A DNA stretch of 64,000 nucleotides from Rhizobium sp. BK602 (lineage in GTDB: Bacteria > Pseudomonadota > Alphaproteobacteria > Rhizobiales > Rhizobiaceae): contig NZ_JACIBC010000002.1 in the NCBI RefSeq assembly GCF_014195095.1, forward strand, positions 310,001 through 374,000, in the 5' to 3' direction. Of the stretch, positions 52,826-62,567 are shown piece by piece. Below the pieces are notes generated by a model, which was given only the letters and a program-made list of their open reading frames with translations, did no database searches and had not been told where the DNA came from. Each line of letters begins with the position of its first letter. The stretch's first letter is position 1. The position numbers and the translations under genes are program-made.

Positions 52826-54547
52826 ATGTCGATCATTCATACCTTCAGCAAGAAGAGCGGCCGTCTTGTCGAACTGACCTTCAGTTCCGGCGCCCGCGCA
52901 CGCCGCATCGTGACATCCGGCCGGCGGAACAGGCAGGCGAAATCTCGCATTCTCGCCTTGGCGGGCATCCTCGCGAGCGCCTATCTCGTCATCTGCGGAA
53001 AGGTTGTCTATCTCGACTGGCAGCCGACGGTCGAGACGACGAAGATCCCGTCCGGCTCGACGATCGCATGGCGCCCCGACATCGTTGACCGCAACGGCGC
53101 GCTCTTGGCAACCGACATCCGGACGGTGTCGATGTTCGCCGAGCCGTTTCACATCGTCGATGTCGACGAGGCGGTGGAGAAGCTTTCCGGACTATTCCCC
53201 GACCTCGACAAGAAGACGCTGTATCAGAAGCTTTCCGACAGGCGCTCCCATTTTGCGTGGCTGCGGCGTCAGCTGACGCCGAAGGAGCAGAGCGAGGTTC
53301 TGGGCCTCGGGATCCCGGCAATCGGTTTCCGCCCCGAGGTCAAGCGTTTCTATCCCGGCGGGCGCACCGCCGCCCATGTCCTGGGCTATGTCGATATCGA
53401 CAATCACGGCGTCGCCGGGATGGAGAAGTATCTTGACGAGCAAGGTCTTTCGGACCTCACCTCCGCCGGCATGGCAAGCCGCGACAGCCTGCAGCCCGTC
53501 CACCTGTCGATCGACCTGCGCGTTCAGAATATCGTTCATGATGTCGTGACGGATGCGATCGGCCGATATCAGGCTCAGTCGGCCGGCGCGGTCATCCTCG
53601 ATATCCATACCGGCGAGGTGCTGGCCATGGCATCGGTTCCCGATTTCGATCCGAATGACCCGCAGGCGGACGTCAAGGGCTGGCTGAATCGCATGTCCGA
53701 TGGCACCGATGAAATGGGCTCGGTGTTCAAAACCTTCTCGATCGCGATGGCCATCGACACCGGCACGGTCAAGCTGAGCGACACATTCGATGCCAGTACA
53801 CCCCTGCACTATGGCGGCTTCACCATCCACGACGACCGTGACGTTCCCAGACGCGTGCTGTCGATCCCCGAAATCTTCCGCTATTCGTCCAACGTCGGCA
53901 CCGCCAAGATGATGGACAAGGTCGGAATGGACGTCCAGAAGGCCTATCTGACCCGCTTCGGCTTGCTCTCGAGGATGCAGACGGAGCTACCCGAGGTGAA
54001 AGCTCCAAGCCAGCCGAAAGTGTGGAAGAAGATCAACTCGATCACCGCCGCCTTCGGCCATGGCGTTGCGACCACGCCGATGCAGACGGCCGTTGCCGGA
54101 GCCGCCCTGATCGACGGCGGCGAACTGATCGAGCCCTCCTTCCTGCCGCGGACGCAGGAGGAGGCCGAGAAGACCGAAAAGATGATCGTCAAGAAGAGCA
54201 CCAGCGACGTCATCAGATATTTGTTCAGGCTGAACGGCGAACAGGGCACCGGCCGAACCGCCGATGTCCCCGGCTTCCATGTCGGCGGCAAGACGGGCAC
54301 GGCGAACAAGGTGATCAACGGCGTCTATTCGCACAAGCTGAGCTTCAATTCCTTCCTCGCTGCTTTTCCGATGGAAAACCCTAGATATGTGGTGCTGTCC
54401 TTCATCGACCAGCCGCTGACGGGCCTGCACAATTTGAACCTCGCCACCGAAACGGCGGCACCCATGGTTCACGACATCGTCAGCCGCGCCGCGCCGCTCC
54501 TCGGCGTCGAGCCGAATTTCGGACAGAACCTGCTGACCTCCTATTGA
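52826..54547 (+). CDS. Class B penicillin-binding protein, FtsI-like transpeptidase
   Basis: A 573-residue membrane-anchored transpeptidase that cross-links peptidoglycan. One membrane helix (about 40-60), a dimerisation/pedestal domain ('RPDIVDRNGALLATDIRTVS', 'KRFYPGGRTAAHVLGYVDID'), then the catalytic domain. Its SxxK is in 'MGSVFKTFSIAMAI' (near 300), SxN in 'FRYSSNVGTAKMM', and KTG in 'HVGGKTGTANKV'. Rhizobia also have the main ftsI in the division cluster, so this is probably a second class B enzyme. CtrA boxes upstream suggest cell-cycle control. An ftsK gene follows. Confidence 0.9.
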   Translation: MSIIHTFSKKSGRLVELTFSSGARARRIVTSGRRNRQAKSRILALAGILASAYLVICGKVVYLDWQPTVETTKIPSGSTIAWRPDIVDRNGALLATDIRTVSMFAEPFHIVDVDEAVEKLSGLFPDLDKKTLYQKLSDRRSHFAWLRRQLTPKEQSEVLGLGIPAIGFRPEVKRFYPGGRTAAHVLGYVDIDNHGVAGMEKYLDEQGLSDLTSAGMASRDSLQPVHLSIDLRVQNIVHDVVTDAIGRYQAQSAGAVILDIHTGEVLAMASVPDFDPNDPQADVKGWLNRMSDGTDEMGSVFKTFSIAMAIDTGTVKLSDTFDASTPLHYGGFTIHDDRDVPRRVLSIPEIFRYSSNVGTAKMMDKVGMDVQKAYLTRFGLLSRMQTELPEVKAPSQPKVWKKINSITAAFGHGVATTPMQTAVAGAALIDGGELIEPSFLPRTQEEAEKTEKMIVKKSTSDVIRYLFRLNGEQGTGRTADVPGFHVGGKTGTANKVINGVYSHKLSFNSFLAAFPMENPRYVVLSFIDQPLTGLHNLNLATETAAPMVHDIVSRAAPLLGVEPNFGQNLLTSY

Positions 54548-54801
54548 TCCTCGGGACGGAGCCCGGCGGCAATGGCTCCCGGCAAATTCTTCGGAAAATC
54601 ATGACCGATTCGCGCCACTATCCCACACGGTGCGTGGAGGTCGGCCCGCACCCTGCCGCCGTGCCGACATGGCGCGTTCCGTAAGCCCTGGGAATGCGGA
54701 ATAAGCGCATTCGACGACGCTCGGAAGGAACTTATTAACCGTCTTTGCCCTATTCGATTTGGGAAGCCATCGGCAATATCAATGACTGGGTTGCAGGTCT
54801 C

Positions 54802-57792
54802 ATGCGTCTTTCCCGAACGAACATTTCGAATGCGGTAAATGGCTTCCAGCCGGAGGGTGAGCCCGATCCGGAACAGGTCGCGGAAGAAGCCCGCCGGGCC
54901 GAGCAGATCGCCGCCCGCCGCGCATTCCTGGAAGAAAAGATCCGCGTCGCCCGCGAGGCCAAGCGCCAGGCCGAGGAGCGCCGGCGCGCCGAGGAACGGC
55001 GGCTTGCCGAAGAGGCGCGGCTGCGGATAGCGGCGGCCCCCAAGCCGGTCGTCGAAGCCCTGCAGGCGAGCACCGCGACAAGCCAGGCTATCATGCCGGT
55101 AACGCCGCATGGGATCTCCGCCGAGGAGCTTGCCTCGCCCGGCTGGCAGAACGCCTTCCTGATGGGGCCGAATGTCCGCTTCACCCGGACGCGCGAGAAC
55201 GAGATCGTCAGCCGGCGTCCGCCCGCCGAACCCGCACCTACGGCCGCACCCGTGCCGCCGGCCGTGAACCATGCCGCAATGCGGGTCATGGAGCCGCTGG
55301 TGATCGCGCAGCCGGTCGCGGCTTCCGCGCCGCCGGCAGCAGAGCCGCCGGCCGAATTCGATCTGCCCCCATGGGAAGACATGCCGTTTTCGGCCGCAGC
55401 CTATCATCCCGCCGTAATTCAGAACTCTCCGGCCGCCGCGCCGGACGCATTGGAGATGACCGTCATCGCTACCGCATTCCATAAGGCCCCCGCGATCGCG
55501 CTGGATGCCTCGCCGTCATTGCCGAAAGTTGCAGAATCCGTCGCCGCGCCCGTGGTCGAGTCGCGGCTTGCCCATCTCTCCGATTTCGCCTTCTGGGATG
55601 CCATGCCCTTCGAGGGAGAATTCGTGTCCGCCATCAAGGGTGCGCTGGTTCAGCCGGCGCTCGTTCCCGAGATCCAGGCCGAGGTCGAATCGATCGTCGC
55701 GAAATTCCGTGTGGTCGAATGCCGCCGCCCGGCAACCGTCGTGGATATGCCGCAGGACATCGTCGTTTCGCCGGATGCCGCAATCGTCGCTCCGGTCGAA
55801 TCGCAGCCGCTGCCGGTCGGCAATCTCGTGATGGACGAGCTTGCCGCGCTGGAGGCCATTGCTCTGGCGCCGACTGTCCCGGCCGCAATCGAAATGGTCG
55901 CTCCTGTTGTCGTAAAGCCGGACACGATCGAGCCCGCCGCCTTTGTGCCGCCCGCCTTCGTCACCGCCGTCTTCGCCAACGCGCCTGAGGCCGTTGTCGA
56001 ACCGCAGGTCGCTCCGGCCCCGAGCAAGCCGTCGCCGGCTCCGGTCATGGTCGTCGCGCCGATGCCGGTCAAAGTCTCCGCGCCTCCGGCTGTCGCTCCG
56101 GTCGCCGAGGCAAAACCCGCCGTCGCCGCCGTCGAGGCCGCCAAGCAGCGGCTGATCGATCCGCCGCCGTCGCAGATCACGCCGCGCAGGCCCAATGCCA
56201 TAACCCCGCCGGAATGGCGGCCGATCGCCCGCAGCGGCGAGGGCGACTATGAATTGCCGCCGCGCGAATTGCTGCAGGAGCCCGTCGCCCGTTCCGGCGT
56301 GATCATGACGCAGGAGACGCTGGAGCAGAATGCCGGCCTTCTGGAAAGCGTGCTGGAGGACTTCGGCGTCAAGGGCGAGATCATCCATGTCCGTCCCGGC
56401 CCGGTCGTCACGCTCTATGAATTCGAGCCGGCCCCCGGCGTCAAATCCTCGCGCGTCATCAACCTCGCAGACGATATCGCCCGTTCGATGTCGGCGCTGT
56501 CGGCCCGCGTCGCTGTGGTCCCCGGCCGCAACGTCATCGGCATCGAACTGCCGAACGTCAATCGCGAGACCGTCTATTTCCGCGAGATGATCGATTCGCC
56601 CGATTTCGAGAAGAGCGGCTACAAGCTGGCGCTCGGCCTCGGCAAGACGATCGGCGGCGAGCCCGTGATCGCCGAGCTCGCCAAGATGCCGCATCTGCTT
56701 GTTGCCGGCACCACTGGTTCCGGTAAATCGGTTGCCATCAACACGATGATCCTGTCGCTGCTCTACCGGATGACGCCGGAACAGTGCCGCCTGATCATGG
56801 TCGATCCGAAGATGCTGGAACTCTCCGTCTATGACGGCATCCCGCACCTGCTGACCCCGGTCGTCACCGACCCCAAGAAGGCCGTCATGGCGCTGAAATG
56901 GGCGGTGCGCGAGATGGAGGATCGCTATCGCAAGATGTCGCGCCTCGGCGTGCGCAACATCGACGGCTACAACAGCCGTGTCGCCTCCGCCAAGGAAAAG
57001 GGCGAGACGATCCACATCATGGTCCAGACCGGCTTCGACAAGGGCACCGGTGCCCCGATCGAGGAGAACCAGGAGATGGATCTGACGCCGATGCCCTATA
57101 TCGTCGTCATCGTCGATGAAATGGCCGACCTGATGATGGTCGCCGGCAAGGAGATCGAAGGCGCGATCCAGCGTCTGGCGCAGATGGCGCGTGCCGCCGG
57201 CATCCACCTGATCATGGCGACGCAGCGTCCGTCGGTCGACGTCATCACCGGCACGATCAAGGCGAACTTCCCGACGCGCATCTCCTTCCAGGTGACGTCG
57301 AAGATCGACAGCCGCACCATCCTCGGCGAACAGGGTGCCGAACAGCTCCTCGGCCAGGGCGACATGTTGCATATGGCCGGTGGCGGCCGCATCTCCCGCG
57401 TTCACGGCCCCTTCGTCTCGGACGAGGAAGTCGAGAAGGTCGTCGCCCACCTGAAGCTGCAGGGCCGTCCGGAATATCTCGACACGGTCACCGCCGACGA
57501 GGACGAAGAAGACGAGGAAGAGGATACCGCGGTTTTCGACAAGGGCGCCATCGCCTCCGAAGACGGCGACGATCTCTACGAACAGGCGATCAAGGTCGTC
57601 ATGCGCGACAAGAAGTGCTCGACCTCCTACATCCAGCGCCGCCTCGGCATCGGCTACAACCGCGCCGCCTCGCTCGTCGAGCGCATGGAAAAGGACGGCC
57701 TGGTCGGTCCCGCCAACCATGTCGGCAAGCGCGAGATCATCTCGGGCAACCGCAATGGCGGCGGCAATGCGGGCAATGAGGATTTTGATTGA
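54802..57792 (+). CDS. ftsK: FtsK-type DNA translocase without a membrane domain
   Basis: A protein of about 996 residues. The first ~480 are an Arg/Glu coiled segment ('[20 protein letters not shown]') and a Pro/Ala/Val-rich linker with no membrane helices. Then come the FtsK alpha/beta motor ('[20 protein letters not shown]' near residue 635, '[15 protein letters not shown]') and the gamma winged helix ('[20 protein letters not shown]'), which reads KOPS. It pumps DNA during chromosome segregation. ATG 54802 is preferred to TTG 54745. A second, membrane-bound FtsK probably exists elsewhere. A TTAACC half-site lies at 54735. Confidence 0.92.
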   Translation: MRLSRTNISNAVNGFQPEGEPDPEQVAEEARRAEQIAARRAFLEEKIRVAREAKRQAEERRRAEERRLAEEARLRIAAAPKPVVEALQASTATSQAIMPVTPHGISAEELASPGWQNAFLMGPNVRFTRTRENEIVSRRPPAEPAPTAAPVPPAVNHAAMRVMEPLVIAQPVAASAPPAAEPPAEFDLPPWEDMPFSAAAYHPAVIQNSPAAAPDALEMTVIATAFHKAPAIALDASPSLPKVAESVAAPVVESRLAHLSDFAFWDAMPFEGEFVSAIKGALVQPALVPEIQAEVESIVAKFRVVECRRPATVVDMPQDIVVSPDAAIVAPVESQPLPVGNLVMDELAALEAIALAPTVPAAIEMVAPVVVKPDTIEPAAFVPPAFVTAVFANAPEAVVEPQVAPAPSKPSPAPVMVVAPMPVKVSAPPAVAPVAEAKPAVAAVEAAKQRLIDPPPSQITPRRPNAITPPEWRPIARSGEGDYELPPRELLQEPVARSGVIMTQETLEQNAGLLESVLEDFGVKGEIIHVRPGPVVTLYEFEPAPGVKSSRVINLADDIARSMSALSARVAVVPGRNVIGIELPNVNRETVYFREMIDSPDFEKSGYKLALGLGKTIGGEPVIAELAKMPHLLVAGTTGSGKSVAINTMILSLLYRMTPEQCRLIMVDPKMLELSVYDGIPHLLTPVVTDPKKAVMALKWAVREMEDRYRKMSRLGVRNIDGYNSRVASAKEKGETIHIMVQTGFDKGTGAPIEENQEMDLTPMPYIVVIVDEMADLMMVAGKEIEGAIQRLAQMARAAGIHLIMATQRPSVDVITGTIKANFPTRISFQVTSKIDSRTILGEQGAEQLLGQGDMLHMAGGGRISRVHGPFVSDEEVEKVVAHLKLQGRPEYLDTVTADEDEEDEEEDTAVFDKGAIASEDGDDLYEQAIKVVMRDKKCSTSYIQRRLGIGYNRAASLVERMEKDGLVGPANHVGKREIISGNRNGGGNAGNEDFD

Positions 57793-57847
57793 GTAAATAG
57801 CCTGTCGTTGGGGGAGGGGCTCACGATATCCTTCGCTTGCCGCTCAG

Positions 57848-58025
57848 GATACCCCCTCATCCGGCCTGTCGGCCACCTTCTCCCCGCTGGGGAGAAGGAA
57901 TACGGCCGGCCCTTGGGAGCAAACAGAGCGTGCTCCTCCCGAAATTTTCTTCTGCAAAGAGTCCGATGTGGTCCCCCTCCTTCTCCCCAACGGGGAGAAG
58001 GTGCCCGACAGGGCGGATGAGGGGG
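57848..58025. repeat. Inverted pair of RIME-like intergenic elements
   Basis: The left unit (about 57850-57897) and right unit (about 57979-58025, reversed) share CCCCCTCATCCG, a CTGTCGG block and a CCTTCTCCCC/GGGGAGAAGG hairpin. They face each other across ~80 bases. The pattern matches the rhizobium-specific intergenic mosaic elements. The rest of 57793-58137 holds no gene. Confidence 0.75.
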
Positions 58026-58137
58026 CCGAGGGATGATCCCGAGGGCCTTGAGCGCCAAGCGAAAGGCAGCCTTGCGGTGCAATGTCCCCTCAATCTGCCC
58101 GTTCCGCGAGTTCTTTTCCCCTTTGACGAAAAGGTAT

Positions 58138-59568
58138 TCAAACCCGCAAAACTTTCCCCGGATTCATCACCCCCGCCGGATCGAACGCCGTCTTGATGCG
58201 GCGCATCAGGTCCATCTCGATATCGGAGCGGATCGAGGCCAGCTCGTCGCGCTTCAGCTGCCCGATGCCGTGTTCGGCCGAGATCGAGCCGCCGTGCTTC
58301 AGCACCAGGCCGTGCACGATCTTGTTCATGTCGTGCCAGCGGCCGATGAACTCCGCCTTGTCGGCGCCGACGGGCTGCGAGATGTTGTAGTGGATATTGC
58401 CGTCGCCCATGTGGCCGAAGGCGCAGATGCGGGCGCCGGGCAGGGCGGCGAGCACGGCGGTCTCCGCCTCGGCCATGAATTGCGGGATCTGCGCCACCGG
58501 TACGGAAACGTCATGCTTGATCGAGCCGCCCTCTGGCTTCTGCGCATCCGACATGCTCTCGCGCATGTGCCAGATGGCCTTTTGCTGGGCTTCCGAGCTG
58601 GCGATGGTCGCATCCTGGATCAGGCCGTCCTCGTAGCCCTGTTCGAGCAGCGCCGTCATCATCCGCTCGGCGGTCTCGGCCGAATCGGAGGTCGAGATAT
58701 CGATCAGCACATACCAGGGATGCACGGTCTCCAGCGGATCGCGCACGCCAGGAATATTGCGCACGGTGAATTCGACGCCGATGCGCGGCATCAGCTCGAA
58801 GCCCGTCAACGCCGTCCCGCAAAGCCCGGCGGCGTTCTTGAACAGGGTCAGCGCGTCCTCGACCGACTGGATGCCGGCAAAGGCCACCTGATGGCCAAGC
58901 GGTTGCGGGAAGAGCTTCAGCACCGCGCCGGTGATGATCCCGAGCGTGCCTTCGGCGCCGATGAAGAGATCGCGCAGATCGTAGCCGGTGTTGTCCTTCT
59001 TGAGGCGGCGCAGGCCGTTCCAGATCTCGCCGGTCGGCAGGACGACCTCGAGGCCGAGGCAGAGCTGGCGCATGTTGCCATAGGCGAGAACGGCAGTGCC
59101 GCCGGCATTGGTGGAGAGGTTGCCGCCGATGCGGCACGAGCCTTCCGAGCCGAGCGACAGCGGAAACATGCGGCCGTGCTCGGCCGCCGCCCTGTGCACC
59201 TCGGCGAGGATGCAGCCGCCGTCGACGACCATGGTGTTGCCGACCGGATCGATGTCGCGGACACGGTTCATCCGCTCCAGCGACAGGATGATGTCGGAGC
59301 CGCCCTCGCGCGGCGTCTGCCCGCCGACAAGGCCGGTATTGCCCGTCTGGGGAACGATGGCCGTGCCGGTCTCGCTGGCAAGTTTCAGGATCGCCGAAAC
59401 CTCTTCCACCGAGCCGGGCTTCAGGAGCAGCGGCGAGGCGCCATGATAGAGCCCGCGGTTTTCCACCAGATGCGGGGCGAGATCCCCCGCTTCCCGCAAC
59501 GCATGCTTTTCTCCGACGATGGCGGCAAAGCGATCGAGAAGGGCGGAGGAGGGGGCGGCGCTGCTCAT
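58138..59568 (-). CDS. FAD-linked D-2-hydroxyacid dehydrogenase (GlcD/D2HGDH type)
   Basis: A 476-residue flavoenzyme of the vanillyl-alcohol oxidase fold. The FAD-binding part has 'VPQTGNTGLVGGQTPREGGS', 'GNLSTNAGGTAVLAYGNMRQ' and 'FIGAEGTLGIITGAVLKLFP'. The C-terminal cap has 'AFGHMGDGNIHYNISQP' and 'HGGSISAEHGIGQLKRDEL'. D-2-hydroxyglutarate and D-lactate are the likely substrates, with electrons passed to a quinone or ETF. It lies 35 bases after sua5 and is cotranscribed with it. Confidence 0.9.
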   Translation of the reverse strand: MSSAAPSSALLDRFAAIVGEKHALREAGDLAPHLVENRGLYHGASPLLLKPGSVEEVSAILKLASETGTAIVPQTGNTGLVGGQTPREGGSDIILSLERMNRVRDIDPVGNTMVVDGGCILAEVHRAAAEHGRMFPLSLGSEGSCRIGGNLSTNAGGTAVLAYGNMRQLCLGLEVVLPTGEIWNGLRRLKKDNTGYDLRDLFIGAEGTLGIITGAVLKLFPQPLGHQVAFAGIQSVEDALTLFKNAAGLCGTALTGFELMPRIGVEFTVRNIPGVRDPLETVHPWYVLIDISTSDSAETAERMMTALLEQGYEDGLIQDATIASSEAQQKAIWHMRESMSDAQKPEGGSIKHDVSVPVAQIPQFMAEAETAVLAALPGARICAFGHMGDGNIHYNISQPVGADKAEFIGRWHDMNKIVHGLVLKHGGSISAEHGIGQLKRDELASIRSDIEMDLMRRIKTAFDPAGVMNPGKVLRV

Positions 59569-59603
59569 GGCGTATCCTTTTGCCGAATTGCGTGTGGTCG
59601 GAT

Positions 59604-60578
59604 TTACTCTCTGGGCGCGGCCGCGCGGCGCAGCCGGTCGTTGATGGCCTCGCCGAGCCCCTCGTCGGGAATATGCGAAAAGGCAATCGTCACGGCGCCG
59701 CTGGCATCGGCGCGCTTCATGAAATCGAAGAGGTTTGCGGCGGCTTCCGAAAGATCGCCGGAGGGGCTCAGGTCCAGCACGGCAATGGCACGTTCGATGC
59801 CGGCAATGTCGGGCGTTCCGAAGCGGATCAGCGCCTCGTTTGCGGAGATGTCCGTCGCGTCGAGCCGCACGGCTGCGCCTGGCGCATAATGCGAGGCGAG
59901 CATGCCCGGCGCCTCGATGGCGGCCGAGGCCTTCTTCTTGCGCTTCAGTGCCTTGCCCGCCACCCGCTCGATCTCGCTAGCCGCAAGGCCGCCGGGCCGC
60001 AGGAGGCGTATCTCGCCATCCTCGACCTTGACGATGGTCGATTCGACGCCGACGACCGAGGCACCGGCATCGAGGATGAGTGAAATCCGCTCCCCAAGGT
60101 CGTCATCGACATGATCGGCGCTGGTGGCGCTGATCTTGCCGGATGTATTGGCGCTCGGCGCGGCAAGCGGACGGTCGAAGGCGCGGATCAGCGCGCCGGC
60201 AAAGCCTTGCGGCACGCGAATGCCGACCGTGTCGAGCCCGGCCGTTGCCAGCGGATGAATGCCGCTTTCCGGCCGCAACGGCAGCACCAGCGTCAGCGGG
60301 CCCGGCCAGAAGGCCTCGGCCAGCTTGCGCGAGATCGGATCGAAGACCGCATAGCGCTCGGCCATGGCGAGATCGCTCATATGGCAGATCAGCGGATTGA
60401 AGCGCGGCCGCCCCTTCGTCTCGTAGATGCGGGCAATGGCGGCCGGATTGGTGGCGTCGGCGGCAAGCCCGTAGACCGTCTCGGTCGGCAGGCCGATCGG
60501 CAACCCCTCGGCGAGCGTGGTCGTCGCCTCGGCTATCGCCGTCTCGGGGTTCTCAAGGATGTCGATATGTCGTGCCAT
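59604..60578 (-). CDS. sua5: L-threonylcarbamoyladenylate synthase
   Basis: A 324-residue Sua5: YrdC domain (about 10-205: 'GLPIGLPTETVYGLAADATN', 'KGRPRFNPLICHM', 'FWPGPLTLVLP', 'APSANTSGKISAT', 'VESTIVKVEDGEIRLLRPGG') plus the C-terminal Sua5 domain that follows 'APGMLASHYAP'. It makes the carbamoyl-AMP intermediate for t6A37 of tRNA. The full-length Sua5 form, not the short TsaC, is used. First gene of a two-gene operon. Confidence 0.95.
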   Translation of the reverse strand: MARHIDILENPETAIAEATTTLAEGLPIGLPTETVYGLAADATNPAAIARIYETKGRPRFNPLICHMSDLAMAERYAVFDPISRKLAEAFWPGPLTLVLPLRPESGIHPLATAGLDTVGIRVPQGFAGALIRAFDRPLAAPSANTSGKISATSADHVDDDLGERISLILDAGASVVGVESTIVKVEDGEIRLLRPGGLAASEIERVAGKALKRKKKASAAIEAPGMLASHYAPGAAVRLDATDISANEALIRFGTPDIAGIERAIAVLDLSPSGDLSEAAANLFDFMKRADASGAVTIAFSHIPDEGLGEAINDRLRRAAAPRE

Positions 60579-61029
60579 GGCCGGACCGGTTGCAGTTCAG
60601 GCCGTTCTTATGCTTTTCAAGTTTGGGGATCAATGATCAAAGCTCGCGAATGATGCCGCAATGTCGCTGGTGACCTGTCGCGCCCGGCGGCGAAAAGGAG
60701 CTCTTCGTCGTGGTCCCTGATTGTATCGCCGCCGCTGCCGGTACTGGGTCCGCGACGATTGCGTTGGCAGCTCGCTTCAAGCGGGTGGGATTCGCGTGGA
60801 AACCTGCCGTCGAAGGGCCTGTCGCAATTAAGATAAAGCGTCATGTCCCGGAATTGCTCCCTTCGAAAAAGCGCATCCTGTCCGTAAAGCTAACGGCTTG
60901 AATTGTCTTTCGATATCGCTGTGTCCCTCGCCTGTCGGCCAGGCTTTGTTCCCCTGTCGCCAATTTCGAAGCCGATGTCGCATTGCAGCAGAGCGGCGGC
61001 AAGGGTGGGGATTATGATGACATCAATCT
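60579..61029. other. Intergenic region before the cobalamin riboswitch
   Basis: No supported gene in 451 bases. Short frames at 60617-60844 (minus) and 60710-60901 (plus) have compositions typical of chance. It should hold the promoter of the riboswitch transcript and, on the minus strand, that of sua5; neither is clear. Confidence 0.5.
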
Positions 61030-61206
61030 CAAGGTGCCGCCTGCTAGGGAGGCGGAGAATTGGGAAGCCGGTCGAAATCCGGCGCTGCCCCCGCAACGGT
61101 GGTGGAGTGAGGCATGGCGGATAAAGCCACTGGGCCGGGAGGGCCTGGGAAGGTGCCATGGGGTCCTGGAAACAGGGCCGCTCCAGAGCCCGGAAACCAG
61201 CCTTGG
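61030..61206 (+). promoter_or_regulatory. Cobalamin (B12) riboswitch
   Basis: The conserved order of a B12 aptamer is present. GGGAAGCCGGT..AAATCCGGC (61062-61083) is followed by the B12 box GCCCCCGCAACGGT (61087-61100), AGCCACTGG (61125-61133), GGGAAGG (61147-61153) and the closing GGAAACCAGCC (61192-61202). It is on the plus strand, about 115 bases before the Rieske oxygenase gene. Downstream, GACCGC/GCGGTC (61223-61239) and CGGCCG/CGGCCG (61253-61272) may form the expression platform. Cobalamin binding normally turns such genes off. Confidence 0.92.
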
Positions 61207-61319
61207 GGACATATGGTTTACTGACCGCGGCGGGCGGTCGGGACATTGCTTCCGGCCGTCCAGAACCGGCCGCGCATGTCCTCTGCCTGCTTTTTGGTAT
61301 TGAGCAAGGAATAGGGCAC

Positions 61320-62564
61320 ATGGACACACGCACCAACGTTTTGCGGCAATTGAAGAACCGTCGCGAAGGCTTCAGCCTCGAGCAGCCTTTCTATACCGAT
61401 CCCGACTATTTCAAGCTCGACATGGAGATGATCTATTATCGCGACTGGCTGTTCATCGGCCATGATTGCGAGGTGTCGCGCGCCGGCAATTATTTCACCG
61501 TCCAGATCGGCGATTACCCGGTCGTCGTGGTCCGTGGCCGCGATCAGGTGATCCGCGCCTTCCATAACAGCTGTCGCCACCGCGGCTCGCGCGTCTGCAA
61601 CAGCGAGCGCGGTTCCTCGGCCAAGCTCGTCTGCCCCTATCACCAGTGGACCTACGAGCTGAACGGCAGCCTGCTCTTTGCCCGCCACATGCCGGAGGAT
61701 TTCGACAAGGAGCAGTTCTCGTTGAAGCCGGTTCATTGCGAAACCGTCGGTGGCTACATCTTCATCTGCCTTGCAGAACAGGCGCCGGACTTCGCGCCGT
61801 TCCGCGCCATGGTCGAGCCCTATCTCGTCCGTCATCGCCTCGGCGAGACCAAGGTCGCCTTCGAGAGCACGATCATCGAGAAGGGCAACTGGAAGCTCGT
61901 GTGGGAAAACAATCGCGAATGCTATCATTGCGCGGCCAACCATCCCGAACTCTGCCGCACCTATCCGGAAGCGCCGAGCGCCACCGGCGTACAGGGCGCC
62001 AAGGACGATCCGGTGATCGCGGCGCATTGGGCGAAATGCGAGGCGGCGGACCTTCCCAGCGAGTTCCGCATGTCGCCGACCGGCCAGTTCCGTGCCGCCC
62101 GCATGCCGCTCATCCAGGATGCCGAGAGCTACACCATGTCGGGCAAGCGCGCCGTTCAGCGCCCGCTCGCCAATGATATGCTGGAAAGCCATATCGGCAC
62201 CTTGCTGCTCTTCCACTATCCCACGACCTGGAACCATGTGCTCGCCGACCATGCGATCACCTTCCGCGTGCTGCCGCTCGGCCCCGAGCAGACGCAGGTC
62301 ACGACCAAATGGCTCGTCAACAAGGACGCGGTCGAAGGCGTCGACTATCGTCTCGACGAACTCACCCATGTCTGGACCGAGACCAACGATCAGGACCGCC
62401 GGATCGTCGAGGAAAATGCCTTCGGCATCCGCTCGCCCGCCTACGAGCCCGGCCCCTATTCGCCGGAAGACGAAGGCGGCGTCATGCAGTTCGTCGAATG
62501 GTATTCGAATTTCATGATCAACCGGCTGCAGGGCGATCAGGCCAAATTGTCGGCGGTTGCCTGA
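61320..62564 (+). CDS. Rieske oxygenase, glycine-betaine/stachydrine demethylase type (GbcA-like)
   Basis: A 414-residue ring-hydroxylating-type oxygenase alpha subunit. The Rieske cluster ligands are Cys85, His87, Cys105 and His108 ('FHNSCRHRGSRVC', 'LVCPYHQWTYEL'). The catalytic iron site has His203 and His208 in 'WENNRECYHCAANHPELC', which is the pattern of GbcA and stachydrine demethylases. AAGGA upstream fixes the ATG 61320. Such enzymes remove an N-methyl group as formaldehyde. The substrate (glycine betaine, stachydrine, or another quaternary amine) is not provable here. The B12 riboswitch upstream is unusual. Confidence 0.85.
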   Translation: MDTRTNVLRQLKNRREGFSLEQPFYTDPDYFKLDMEMIYYRDWLFIGHDCEVSRAGNYFTVQIGDYPVVVVRGRDQVIRAFHNSCRHRGSRVCNSERGSSAKLVCPYHQWTYELNGSLLFARHMPEDFDKEQFSLKPVHCETVGGYIFICLAEQAPDFAPFRAMVEPYLVRHRLGETKVAFESTIIEKGNWKLVWENNRECYHCAANHPELCRTYPEAPSATGVQGAKDDPVIAAHWAKCEAADLPSEFRMSPTGQFRAARMPLIQDAESYTMSGKRAVQRPLANDMLESHIGTLLLFHYPTTWNHVLADHAITFRVLPLGPEQTQVTTKWLVNKDAVEGVDYRLDELTHVWTETNDQDRRIVEENAFGIRSPAYEPGPYSPEDEGGVMQFVEWYSNFMINRLQGDQAKLSAVA

Positions 62565-62567
62565 GCC

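Noticed and set aside
55516..57720. 734-codon open frame antisense to ftsK
   Set aside because: Covers the FtsK motor; His/Asp/Arg-rich composition is that of an antisense frame.
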